The notes beneath the pieces are model-generated. The model was not told the origin of the DNA and did not search any database. It saw only the letters and a program-made list of their open reading frames with translations. Both the position numbers and the translations under genes were made by a program. A stretch of DNA of 64,000 nt from Halorussus rarus. Its GTDB lineage: Archaea > Halobacteriota > Halobacteria > Halobacteriales > Haladaptataceae. Location of the stretch: the NCBI RefSeq assembly GCF_003369835.1, contig NZ_QPMJ01000002.1, positions 434,001-498,000 of the forward strand, read 5' to 3'. This document shows, piece after piece, positions 44,493 through 52,931 of the stretch. Numbering within the stretch: position 1 is the first letter of the stretch; each line of letters begins with the position of its first letter.

Positions 44493-46949
44493 ATGACGAA
44501 GCGGTTCGCCGTACTCTTCGCGATACTCGTCGCGAGCAGTATGGCATTGACAGGTATCGGAGCGGCAACCGTAGGCGGTACGCAGGACTGCGAGAGCGCG
44601 CAAGACCAGGCACTATCCGTCGACGCCAACCAGTCCAGCACGGATCTGAAGCATCTCGACACCAACAGTAATCAGACGGACGACCAGGACATCTCCGGAG
44701 ACGTCGACCAGTCGCAGGAAGCGACCGGGGATCGGAACTGCCAGGAGCAGTCCGAGAGCCTCACCGCGGAGCAGAAGGCGAACCAGACGCTCGTGGGCGG
44801 GAGCAACAGCGACCAGACCGCTGACCAGGACGCGACCGCCGAGAGCGACCAGGATCAGTTCGTCGAGGACGGCGACGACAACTACCAGGACCAACAGTCG
44901 GCCCAGTGGATGAGCCAGCAGCTGATCCAGCTGTCGTTCTTCGGTAGCAACAACACCCAGAACGCCACGCAGGACGCCGACCAGGAGAACGACCAGCTGC
45001 AGGTCGTCGCGAACGGCGACAACAACACGCAGGACGCCGACAACGAGCAGAACATCAGCCAGAAGCTCGTCCAGTTCGTCGCCTTCGGTAGCGACAACAC
45101 CCAGGACGCAGACCAGAACGCAGACCAGGTGAACGATCAGGACCAGATCGCCGTCAACGGCGACAACAACACGCAGGACGCCGACAACGACCAGGACATC
45201 ACCCAGCGCGGCGCGCAGATCATCCTCTTCGGCGACGACAACGACCAGGACCTCGACCAGGACGCCGACCAGGAGAACTACCAGGACCAGATCGCCGAGA
45301 ACGGTAGCGAGAACGACCAGGACGCCGACAACGAGCAGGATATCGACCAGGACGGCGGCCAGGTCGTCGTCTTCGGTGACGACAACGACCAGGACGCCGA
45401 CCAGGACGCCGAGCAGAAGAACGACCAGGAGCAGATCGTCTACGAGGGCGACGAGAACACCCAGGAGGCCGACAACGACCAGACCGCCGACCAGCAGAGC
45501 GAGCAGCAGGTCTGGGTCGGTAACAACAACACGCAGGACAGCGACCAGGACAGCTACCAAGACAGCGAGCAAATCCAGGAGATAATCTTCGGCAACGACA
45601 ACGATCAGGACGCCGACAGCGACCAGACCGCCGAACAGGACTCCGACCAGGACGTCAGCGGTGACCGCAACGTTCAGGAGAGCGACCAGATCGACGACCA
45701 GGACAGCGAGCAGTACCAGAACGCGACCGGCGACGACAACAAGCAGGACGCCGAGAGCGACCAGAACTCCTACCAGGAGAGCGACCAGGACGCTGACGGC
45801 GACGACAACGATCAGGACAGCTACCAGAACAGCGACCAGTCCAACGACCAGGACCAGATCGCGAGCGGCGACGAGAACGACCAGGAGCAGGACTCCGAGC
45901 AGGACAACGACCAGGACGAGGACCAGGACGCCGACGGTGACAAGAACGACCAGGACGCCGACCAGACGAACGACCAGATCAGCGACCAGTACCAGCAGTC
46001 GAGCGGCGAGAACGCCGACCAGGACCAGGACTCCGACCAGGACTCCGACCAGGACTCCGACCAAGACGCTGACGGCGACAAGAACAAGCAGGACAGCGAC
46101 CAGGACAGCGAGCAGGAGAGCGGTCAGGACCAGAGCACTAGCGGTGACGACAACGAACAGGATCAGTACAGCGAGCAGGACTCCGAGCAGGACTCCGAGC
46201 AGGACTCCGACAGTGACGAGAACGTCCAGGAGAGCGACCAGGTCGGTGACCAGGACAGCGAGCAGGACCAGGACGCCGACGGCGAGGACAACGACCAGGA
46301 GCAGGACAGCGAGCAGGACGCTGAGCAGAACAGCGACCAGGACGCCGACGGCGAGGACAACGACCAGGACAGCTACCAGAACAGCGACCAGGAGAGCGAC
46401 CAGGAGCAGAGCTCCAGCGGTGACGACAACGAGCAGGACCAGGAGAGCGACCAGGACGTCGAGCAGGACCTCGACCAAGAGGCTGACGGCGACGACAACG
46501 ACCAGGACGCCGATCAGGTGAGCGACCAGGAGAGCGACCAGGAGCAGAGCTCCAGCGGCGAGGACAACGACCAGGACCAGGAGCAGAGCAGCGACGTCGA
46601 ACAGGAGAGCGACCAGGAGGCTGACGGCGACGACAACGACCAAGAGCAACGGTCGGAGGTCGACGTCGATCAGGACCAGGAGCAGAGTTCGAGCGGCGAC
46701 GACAACGAACAGGACCAGGAACAGGACGTCGAGGTCGACCAGGAGCAGGACCAGGACGCGGACGGTGAAGACGACGAGCAGGAGCAGAGCTCGGACGTCG
46801 ACGTCGATCAGGAGCAGGAGCAGAGCACCTCCGGTAGCGGCAACGACCAGGATCAGAGCCAGTCGGTGTCGGTCAGCACCGACCAGGACCAGGACTCGGA
46901 CGACGATGACGACGAGAAGAAGAGTCTGATTGCGCCCCTGGCGCTCTGA
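44493..46949 (+). CDS. Secreted acidic repeat protein with curlin-like 23-24-residue repeats
   Basis: 818 residues from the ATG at 44493, chosen because AGGTGA at 44480-44485 is 7 bases upstream; an in-frame ATG at 44475 is the alternative. A Sec signal (MTKRFAVLFAILVASSMALT) precedes about 28 tandem repeats of 23-24 residues beginning G-x2-N-x-Q, for example FGDDNDQDADQDAEQ and NGDNNTQDADNEQNISQ. Curlin repeats of CsgA read G-x-G-N-x-A-x3-Q, so Gly, Asn and the Gln nine after Gly coincide in many units. Early repeats carry hydrophobic strands (IIL, VVV, FVAF); later ones become nearly all D, Q, S, E. Repeats alternate in type, giving a 48-residue super-unit. Likely an extracellular beta-solenoid or amyloid-like fibre, possibly Ca2+-bound; inference. 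No CsgG/CsgE homologue is nearby. Confidence 0.88.
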   Translation: MTKRFAVLFAILVASSMALTGIGAATVGGTQDCESAQDQALSVDANQSSTDLKHLDTNSNQTDDQDISGDVDQSQEATGDRNCQEQSESLTAEQKANQTLVGGSNSDQTADQDATAESDQDQFVEDGDDNYQDQQSAQWMSQQLIQLSFFGSNNTQNATQDADQENDQLQVVANGDNNTQDADNEQNISQKLVQFVAFGSDNTQDADQNADQVNDQDQIAVNGDNNTQDADNDQDITQRGAQIILFGDDNDQDLDQDADQENYQDQIAENGSENDQDADNEQDIDQDGGQVVVFGDDNDQDADQDAEQKNDQEQIVYEGDENTQEADNDQTADQQSEQQVWVGNNNTQDSDQDSYQDSEQIQEIIFGNDNDQDADSDQTAEQDSDQDVSGDRNVQESDQIDDQDSEQYQNATGDDNKQDAESDQNSYQESDQDADGDDNDQDSYQNSDQSNDQDQIASGDENDQEQDSEQDNDQDEDQDADGDKNDQDADQTNDQISDQYQQSSGENADQDQDSDQDSDQDSDQDADGDKNKQDSDQDSEQESGQDQSTSGDDNEQDQYSEQDSEQDSEQDSDSDENVQESDQVGDQDSEQDQDADGEDNDQEQDSEQDAEQNSDQDADGEDNDQDSYQNSDQESDQEQSSSGDDNEQDQESDQDVEQDLDQEADGDDNDQDADQVSDQESDQEQSSSGEDNDQDQEQSSDVEQESDQEADGDDNDQEQRSEVDVDQDQEQSSSGDDNEQDQEQDVEVDQEQDQDADGEDDEQEQSSDVDVDQEQEQSTSGSGNDQDQSQSVSVSTDQDQDSDDDDDEKKSLIAPLAL
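44943..46890 (+). repeat. About 28 tandem coding repeats of 69-72 bp
   Basis: Tandem units of about 69-72 bases with recurring gacaacgaccaggac words. They diverge at third positions but keep G, N and Q codons, implying selection on protein. Late units (after about 46020) are closer to each other than early units, suggesting recent expansion at the 3' side. Confidence 0.85.
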
Positions 46950-46973
46950 ACGCAACCAGAACGACCGTCTTCA

Positions 46974-46979
46974 TTTTTT
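46974..46979 (+). terminator. T6 tract after the repeat-protein gene
   Basis: Six thymines 25 bases after the stop, typical of archaeal termination; located between two convergent genes. Confidence 0.5.
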
Positions 46980-47068
46980 AGCGATCCGGGGGACGGCGAC
47001 CACCCGTCGAGTGTACTTACTCCCTGAACATCGAAGCCGAGGGAGTGTCCGTCGAGAGACCGATGGAG

Positions 47069-48499
47069 TCAGCAGAAGTTCTGCGTGGCGTACACCTTCC
47101 CCTCGGACGTGATGTAGAGGCCGATACCCTCCTTGTTCCAGCCCGCGGTCAGGATGTTCTCGCGGTGGCCCTCGGAGTTCATCCACTGGCTGACGATGCC
47201 GGCGGCCAGTTCGTCGGCGTTGTCGTGGTGGATGGTGCCGTCGTCGGTCCTGACGTCCGTGTCGTAGTAGGTGTAGGCGATGTTCTCGCCGCCGGTGTAG
47301 TACCGGGTGTCGGTGATGTACGCCCGGCAGTCGTAGCCGAACGTCTCGTACCGGTCCGACCGCGACTCCCCGCTCGGAGAGGTGTGACTGAAGTAGTCGT
47401 TCTCGGCCATGTCCCTGCTGTGGTACCGGGCGATCTCGCGGAGGTCGGTGTCGAAGTCGAGCGTGCCCAGGCCGTGGTCCGTCCGGCGCTCGTTGATGTA
47501 CTCGTGGACGAGTCGCTCCACGCGATTCCTGTCGAGTTCCGAGAGGGGCGTCTCCTCGTCGACCGCTTCCCCGTCATCCCCCTCCCGCTCCGCGACGCCT
47601 TCGACCACGAGATAGCCCACGCGCTCGCCCAGGTGGGCGGTCTCGGCGTCGGCGCTGCGCTCCTCTTGAACCTTCACGTCGACCGACGAACCGGTCAGAT
47701 TCCGGTACCGGACCGAGCAGGTGTTCGACCCCCGGAACGTCTGCACGTCGACCAGGAGGACGGGGTCCGCGTAGCTGTCGCCGAACTCGATGGTGGTCCA
47801 GGCGTCGCCGACGCCCGAGCGGGTCCCCGCCTCGTAGGCGCGGCCGTCGAGCGTCCCCGACCCGGGCTCGACCGCGAGGTAGCCGACGTCCTCGACCCGG
47901 TGAGGGCCCTGGGCCTCGGCCTCCTGGAGGCGCACCGAGAGTCCGGACGCAGACACGTCGCTGTGGCGCGTGACGACCGGCTGGCCGCCCGCGACCGTCT
48001 GGGACTGCGAGAACACCACGGGCGCCGACGAGAACGACGCGGAGAAGGCGACCGACTCCCAGCGGTGGTCGGTCCGGACCCGGCCGGTTTCGAGGGCGGT
48101 GCCGTCCGCGAGGGCGTACTCGCCGGGTTCGGTGGCGAGGTAGCCGACCGTCTCCTCGCGGTGGGCGCCGTCGAGGTACCCCCACTCCTCGACCCGGAGG
48201 TCGAACGCGTCGCTCCCGACGTCGCGGAGGCGGGGGGACGCGGGCTGGGGGCCCCGGTAGCTCAGCCCCGACGAGAGGACGACCGGGTCGGTCGACGACC
48301 CGGACAGCCCCACCGTCTGCCAGGTGTGGTTGACCGCGGCCGACCCCGCGTCGACCGTGACGGCGGGGGCCAGTGCCGCCGTTCGCTCGGCGACTGCGCC
48401 GAGGCCGATGCCGCCGGCGAGCAGTCCAGTCGCCCGGAGATAGCCGCGTCTGCTCAGTGATGCCTCTGATTCGGAGTTGACGCTCGTGTCGCGGACCAT
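47069..48499 (-). CDS. Tat-exported protein: three lectin-like repeats and C-terminal CAP domain
   Basis: 476 residues from the ATG at 48499. Tat signal SRRGYLRATGLLAGGIGLGA, then three homologous repeats of about 80 residues (about 60-310), each with the pattern W-x2-V-x-F/L ... PVV ... VGYLATE/VGYLAVE/VGYLVVE, similar to H-type-lectin-like or jelly-roll surface repeats. Residues about 330-476 are a CAP/SCP domain with YHSRDMAENDYFSHTSPSG, GGENIAY and QWMNSEGHRENIL, all hallmark CAP motifs. CAP proteins act outside cells and bind lipids, metals or matrix. A TATA box (tttttaaacg on this strand, plus 48528-48537) is 30 bases upstream. Confidence 0.9.
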   Translation of the reverse strand: MVRDTSVNSESEASLSRRGYLRATGLLAGGIGLGAVAERTAALAPAVTVDAGSAAVNHTWQTVGLSGSSTDPVVLSSGLSYRGPQPASPRLRDVGSDAFDLRVEEWGYLDGAHREETVGYLATEPGEYALADGTALETGRVRTDHRWESVAFSASFSSAPVVFSQSQTVAGGQPVVTRHSDVSASGLSVRLQEAEAQGPHRVEDVGYLAVEPGSGTLDGRAYEAGTRSGVGDAWTTIEFGDSYADPVLLVDVQTFRGSNTCSVRYRNLTGSSVDVKVQEERSADAETAHLGERVGYLVVEGVAEREGDDGEAVDEETPLSELDRNRVERLVHEYINERRTDHGLGTLDFDTDLREIARYHSRDMAENDYFSHTSPSGESRSDRYETFGYDCRAYITDTRYYTGGENIAYTYYDTDVRTDDGTIHHDNADELAAGIVSQWMNSEGHRENILTAGWNKEGIGLYITSEGKVYATQNFC

Positions 48500-48635
48500 G
48501 CGCGTGGTCGGTGCTCCCACCAGTCGTTTAAAAATATTCTGCTTTCTTTGAAAACTAGCCCGCCAGATTACACGAACCGGAGAACGTCCGACGGACCGTC
48601 CGACGGTGCGCTCGGTCGGCCTGCCGACGCCCGCC

Positions 48636-49433
48636 TCAGTCGGCCTTCGCCGGCGCGTCGCCCCCGTGGTCGACGCCCGGGATGTTGCCGACGTCGACGT
48701 CGCCGTCGTCGCCCGCGGCGATGCCGCTGGTGATGATGGTCCGGATGCCCTCCTCGACGGTCATGTCGACGTCGTGGACCCGGTCCTCGGGGATGTGGGC
48801 GAGGTACCCGCCCATCACCGGGTTGGGCGCGAACGGGAGGAACATCGCCACGAGGCCGTCCTCGCCGACCGCCTCGCCGATGGGCTCCGGGGAGGCCGCG
48901 GTCTCGAAGCCCAGGATGTACGACCCCTCGCGGGGGTACTCGACGATCTTCACGTCCTCGAAGTTATCGGCGTCGCTGCCCAGCATCGCGTCGCCGACCC
49001 GCCGGAAGCTCCTGTAGACGGTGCCGACGCCCGGCACCGACGCCAGCGCCGAGTCGAGCGCGACGACGAGTCGCTCGCCGTACCTGACGTGGGCCAGCGT
49101 CCCGACCGCCACGACGGTTCCGATCAGCAGCGCGACCGCGACGAGTTCCGGCACGAAGTCGAACAGGAGGCCGTAGACGCCGAGTTCGATGAGCAGCTGT
49201 GAGAGCCACAGCGACTCGACGAACGCGACCAGTCCAGTCCACTCGAGGACCGCGACCAGCGGCGTGAGCGCGCTCGCGATGAACTCGATGATCATCGCCA
49301 GCACGTAGACGGTGACGACGAGCGGGACGATGATGGCGATTCCGGTCACCACGACGTCGAGCAGGCCGTCGTACAGCGACTCGCCGGTCTCCCGGACCGC
49401 GTCCGCGGGCGTCTCCCGACCTCTCATTTCCAC
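48636..49433 (-). CDS. DUF502 membrane protein
   Basis: 265 residues. Two main membrane regions (about 24-60, VVVTGIAIIVPLVVTVYVLA; and 82-110) are followed by a conserved soluble domain with GVGTVYRSFRRVGDAM, FEDVKIVEYPREGSYILGF and MVFLPFAPNPVMGGYLAHIP-like text (MFLPFAPNPVMGGYLAHIP). This matches DUF502, a widespread bacterial and archaeal family of unknown function often near envelope genes. The C-terminal tail is acidic. A start two codons later (49427) is equally possible. Confidence 0.9.
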   Translation of the reverse strand: MEMRGRETPADAVRETGESLYDGLLDVVVTGIAIIVPLVVTVYVLAMIIEFIASALTPLVAVLEWTGLVAFVESLWLSQLLIELGVYGLLFDFVPELVAVALLIGTVVAVGTLAHVRYGERLVVALDSALASVPGVGTVYRSFRRVGDAMLGSDADNFEDVKIVEYPREGSYILGFETAASPEPIGEAVGEDGLVAMFLPFAPNPVMGGYLAHIPEDRVHDVDMTVEEGIRTIITSGIAAGDDGDVDVGNIPGVDHGGDAPAKAD

Positions 49434-49580
49434 CTACAAGTGGGCCGGCGGACAAAGTGATTCGGGCCGTACGCGGGCCTTGAACCGAAGATAGGCGCAA
49501 CCAAACCGCCGCGGAACGAAAGTGCGACACCAGGACCGGACCCGCGGCCTCGCGTAATCGGTGTTACCGGGACGAACTCC

Positions 49581-50621
49581 TTACGAGTGGCGCGCCCCGG
49601 TCCCCGGCCGGTCGAGCGATTCGAGGTCGACGTCCCCCGCCGGCATCGGGACGCCGTCGTAGGGGTCCGCGTCGAGCAGCAGCGAGCCGTCGAGGTCGGC
49701 GTAGTCGAGCAGCGGCGCGAGGTGGGCCGCGGCCGCGATGGCGGCGTTCGACTCTATCATGCAGCCCAGCATCACCTCCAGACCGTGGGCCCGGGCGGCG
49801 TGGATCATCCGCTCGGCCTCGCGCAGGCCGCCGCACTTCATCAGCTTCAGGTTCGCGATGTCGGCCCGGCCGGCGATGCGCGGGATATCGTCGAGCGTGA
49901 CACAGGACTCGTCGGCCGCGACCGGGAGGGCGGAGCGGTCCCGGACGAACGCCAGACCCTCCGGGTCGCCCGCGGGCACCGGCTGCTCGACGAACTCCGG
50001 GTCGTACTCGGCGAGCCGGTCGATCTTCCGGACCGCCTCGCGTGGCGACCACGCCTCGTTGGCGTCCACTCGAATCGCCGCGTCTGGCGCGTTCTCGCGG
50101 ACCGTCGAGACGATCTCCTCGTCGCGGTCGGTGCCGACCTTGACCTTCAGGGTGGAGTAGCCCCGCTCGACCGCGGTCTCGGTCTTCTCGGCGATGCGCC
50201 CGGTCGTGTCGATGCCGATGGTGTAGGAGGTCGGGACCGTCTCGTCGGGGTCGAGCCCCCAGTACCGGTAGAGGGGCACGTCGAGGCGCTTGCAGACCAG
50301 GTCGTGTAGCGCGATGCTGACCGCGCACCTGGCGGCGGGGTTACGCTCGACGGTCTCGCGCAGTCGGCGCTCGATGCGGTCGAGCTGGTGGGGGTCGCCG
50401 ACGCCCTCGACGACCGAGAGCAGGTCCGGCAGGACGGCCTCGACGGTGGCGGCGGTCTCGCCGTAGTGGGCCGAGGGCGCGGCCGCGCCGATGCCCACGG
50501 TCCCGTCGTCGTCCTGCACGTGGACGACCACGTTCTCGACCGTCTCCTGGGTCCCGCGCGCGATGGTGAACGCGTCCTCGAGTTCGAGCGACACCCGCTC
50601 GAAGTCGGTCGAGAGGCTCAT
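49581..50621 (-). CDS. Enolase-superfamily dipeptide epimerase / N-acyl-amino-acid racemase (DgcA-like)
   Basis: 346 residues. Muconate-lactonising fold: catalytic lysine in TLKVKVGTDRD, metal ligands D in IRVDANEAW, E in EFVEQPVPAGDPEG and D in VAADESCVT, then the second catalytic Lys in NLKLMKCGG and the specificity loop MIESNAAIAAAAHLAP. Family members epimerise L-Ala-Glu or racemise N-acetyl-glutamate. Its start overlaps the DUF1611 stop by four bases (ATGA at 50618-50621), the same pairing as bacterial dgcN-dgcA. A role in D-glutamate or cell-wall peptide salvage is inferred. Confidence 0.9.
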   Translation of the reverse strand: MSLSTDFERVSLELEDAFTIARGTQETVENVVVHVQDDDGTVGIGAAAPSAHYGETAATVEAVLPDLLSVVEGVGDPHQLDRIERRLRETVERNPAARCAVSIALHDLVCKRLDVPLYRYWGLDPDETVPTSYTIGIDTTGRIAEKTETAVERGYSTLKVKVGTDRDEEIVSTVRENAPDAAIRVDANEAWSPREAVRKIDRLAEYDPEFVEQPVPAGDPEGLAFVRDRSALPVAADESCVTLDDIPRIAGRADIANLKLMKCGGLREAERMIHAARAHGLEVMLGCMIESNAAIAAAAHLAPLLDYADLDGSLLLDADPYDGVPMPAGDVDLESLDRPGTGARHS

Positions 50622-51631
50622 AGTAGCGCGTCCAACACCTCGTCGGGGTCGAACCGGACCGGGTCGGTCGCGGGCGCGTCGAGTTCGTCGGCGAAGGTCG
50701 CTACCGCGTCGCGGGCCGCCGCGTCGTCGTCGACCGTCCTGGTGTTGAGCGCGCCGGCGACCACCTCGGTCTCGTGGACCGGCCGGGCGAGGTCCTCGTA
50801 GAGGTCGACGTACTCCGGAATCGGCGGCAGGTCGAAGCTCTCGTAGCCGTGGACGACCTCCCGGCCCGCCTCGTGGCAGAGCACGAGCGCGTCGGCCATC
50901 GACCCGTGGAGGATGGCGTCGGTCACCGGCGAGTAGGCAGGGTGGACGATGCTCCCCTGTCCCTCGACGAACAGGTAGTCGTACTCGTCGCCCCGCTCCA
51001 GTATCATCTCCTCGACCGCGCCGGCCGCGAAGTCCGAGACGACCCGGTCGACGGGCGTGCCCCACCCCTCGATCATGATGCCGGTCTGTCCCGTGGGGAT
51101 GAAGCCGGCGTCGACCCCGCGCTCGCGGGCGGCCTCCAGCAGTTCGACGGTGGCGGTCATCTTCCCGACCGAGCAGTCGGTGCCCACGGTCAGGACGACT
51201 TCGGCGTCGACCTCGTCGGCGATCCCCTGTGCGACGGTCAGGTCGTCCGGCGGGTTCCGGACGTCCCAGACGTCGCAACCGTTCTCCGCGGCGAGACCCG
51301 CGAACTCCTCGTCGTCCTCCAGGAAGTAGTGGAGCCCCGATATCAGGTCGCAGCCCCGCTCGAGCGCGGCGGTCACGTCCGAGCGCCACGACTCGTCGAA
51401 GCCGCCGCCGATGGGCGCGATACCGATGATGAGCGCGTCGACCTCGGGGACGTCGGCCATCTCGGCGACGACGGGCGCGTTCTGGACGTCCGGCACGAAG
51501 TCCGAGACCCGGGACCCGGCGTTGTCGCGGTCGAGCACGGCCTCGACCTGGTAGTCGGAGTACCGGAGCAGCCCGACCGCGGTCTTCGCGCGGTCGGGGA
51601 ACTTCTCGTGGGCGAGTACGGCGACTCTCAT
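50618..51631 (-). CDS. DUF1611 P-loop protein (DgcN-like)
   Basis: 337 residues. N-terminal Rossmann-like domain (MRVAVLAHEKFPDRAKTAVG) and C-terminal P-loop NTPase-like domain with TVGTDCSVGKMTATVELL as its phosphate loop, then IPTGQTGIMIEGWG and EGQGSIVHPAYS. In marine bacteria the DUF1611 protein DgcN acetylates D-glutamate and DgcA racemises the product; this family and gene order are the same here. First gene of the two-gene operon. Substrate in haloarchaea is unproven. Confidence 0.9.
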   Translation of the reverse strand: MRVAVLAHEKFPDRAKTAVGLLRYSDYQVEAVLDRDNAGSRVSDFVPDVQNAPVVAEMADVPEVDALIIGIAPIGGGFDESWRSDVTAALERGCDLISGLHYFLEDDEEFAGLAAENGCDVWDVRNPPDDLTVAQGIADEVDAEVVLTVGTDCSVGKMTATVELLEAARERGVDAGFIPTGQTGIMIEGWGTPVDRVVSDFAAGAVEEMILERGDEYDYLFVEGQGSIVHPAYSPVTDAILHGSMADALVLCHEAGREVVHGYESFDLPPIPEYVDLYEDLARPVHETEVVAGALNTRTVDDDAAARDAVATFADELDAPATDPVRFDPDEVLDALL

Positions 51632-52118
51632 GGGTAGAGGGTGGGCGGAGTCGGGCTTAAAGGTCGGTGTGGCGGCACCGTGTTGGTCGACAAGGCGAGG
51701 AGTTGGGTTTGGAGAGTTCCGGCTACTCTCGCGTAATCGGACCGAATGCTACCGAATCGGTGAACACGGTTTCGAAAGCCCCCGCCCGGTCGCCACCGGA
51801 AGACGTTCCTGCTCGCCTTCGGCTGCGCGGGCATCCGACTTCCGAGGTCTCGTTTGCTTCGCTCACGAGACGGCCGCTGAGCGACATATCCTCCGCTCAC
51901 TCCGTTCGCTCCGGATAGAGGTCGCTCAGACGACCACGTAAACGCGACCGGGCGGCCCCTTTCAGTCCACCGGAGGACAAACCGCGTCCTCCGAGCCTGC
52001 ACTCGCTTCGCTCGTGTAGACACCCAAACGGTGTTAGGCGTCACCGAGCGACCGGCGGTGGCTTGGTCGGGACGCGACGAACGAAGTAGTCAGCCCACAA
52101 TCGGCTTCTAAAGGCCAG
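51632..52118. other. Non-coding region with several short inverted repeats
   Basis: About 490 bases with no supportable gene. Hairpin-forming words include TCTCGT...ACGAGA (about 51851-51871), a CCGCTCACTCCGTTCGCTCCGG block (near 51893-51915) and CACTCGCTTCGCTCGTG (about 52001-52017). These resemble the interspersed sequences frequent between haloarchaeal operons and similar words occur at 1475-1560. They could be transcriptional end signals or decayed repeats. Confidence 0.45.
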
Positions 52119-52856
52119 TCACCGCGACTCCCGGGGCGGCGGCGCGTTCTCGGTCTCGCCCGGCGGCGTGCCGAGCCCCGGCGGTTCGGGAGCGGGATGC
52201 TCCAGCCAGCCTTTCTGACTGTGAATCGCCTGGTAGGCCCGGCGGAGCAACTGCTGGGAGGGGCTCCGGTCGACCTTCGGCCTGACCCGACCGTCTCGAA
52301 TCGCGGCGGCGACGCTCTCGGGCGTGAGTTCGTCCGCCTCGACCTCGGTGTAGGCCCGACCGACCTCGACCGGGTAGTGGGCGTCGCTTCCGCCGACGAG
52401 CGGCAGGTCGCGCTCGCGGGCCAGCTGCTCGACCCACTCGGGCGGGTCGGTCCCCTTGCCGTTGACCTCGACCGCGTCGAAGTCGGCGTCGGCCTCCCGG
52501 ACCGTGCTGTTGCGGAACGGATGGGCGATGACCGCGGCGCACCCCCGGTCGTGGGCCAGTTCGACCACCCGACTCGGCGACAGTTCGCCCTCCGGCGTCG
52601 ACGCCGGCGGGTTCGGGCCGACGACGAGCGCGTGTCCGCGCGTGGTGGTCACCTCGATGCCGGGCAGGACCGCGACCGGGTCGCCGCCGAAGTCGAACTC
52701 GCGGTAGTAGTCGTGGTTGGTCGTGACGACCGCGTCGAGCCCCCGGTAGCTCGCGGCCGCCGCCAGCAGGCGCGCGCCGACGGGGTCGTAGGCCCGGCCG
52801 AGCGCGGGGACGCCGTGGAAGAACCGCGTGTGCGTGTGCAGGTCGACGGTGAACAC
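52119..52856 (-). CDS. PHP-domain metal-dependent phosphoesterase
   Basis: 245 residues from a GTG start at 52856. PHP motifs: TVDLHTHTRFFHG (HxH), VVTTNHDYYREF, LPGIEVTTTRGHAL (E ligand), AAVIAHPFRNS (H), and VGGSDAHYPVEVGRAY (D, H). A tri-metal centre is expected. Such stand-alone PHP proteins hydrolyse nucleotides such as phosphoadenosine phosphate or phosphohistidinol; the substrate is open. The C-terminus (about 220-245) is Pro-rich and disordered. No ATG is available near the domain start, which supports GTG. Confidence 0.9.
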   Translation of the reverse strand: MFTVDLHTHTRFFHGVPALGRAYDPVGARLLAAAASYRGLDAVVTTNHDYYREFDFGGDPVAVLPGIEVTTTRGHALVVGPNPPASTPEGELSPSRVVELAHDRGCAAVIAHPFRNSTVREADADFDAVEVNGKGTDPPEWVEQLARERDLPLVGGSDAHYPVEVGRAYTEVEADELTPESVAAAIRDGRVRPKVDRSPSQQLLRRAYQAIHSQKGWLEHPAPEPPGLGTPPGETENAPPPRESR

Positions 52857-52931
52857 TATGTCCGTTCTAGCGGCGAGAGGGAGTTATCGATTCGGGCCGA
52901 CTTCGCGGACTCGACCCCGCGAGGAGCGCAC

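Noticed and set aside
41221-46890. CRISPR-like regular repeats
   Set aside because: The repeats are in frame, degenerate at third positions, without unique spacers, and there are no cas genes.
44943-46890. Possible assembly artefact from a repeat collapse
   Set aside because: The frame stays open through all units, units differ from each other, and stop codon and terminator follow normally. True copy number could still vary.
44613-46955. A 780-codon minus-strand frame of mostly Val, Leu and Ala
   Set aside because: It mirrors the Asp/Gln repeat codons of the curlin-like gene (gac to gtc, cag to ctg), so it is a pure antisense shadow despite looking like a membrane protein.
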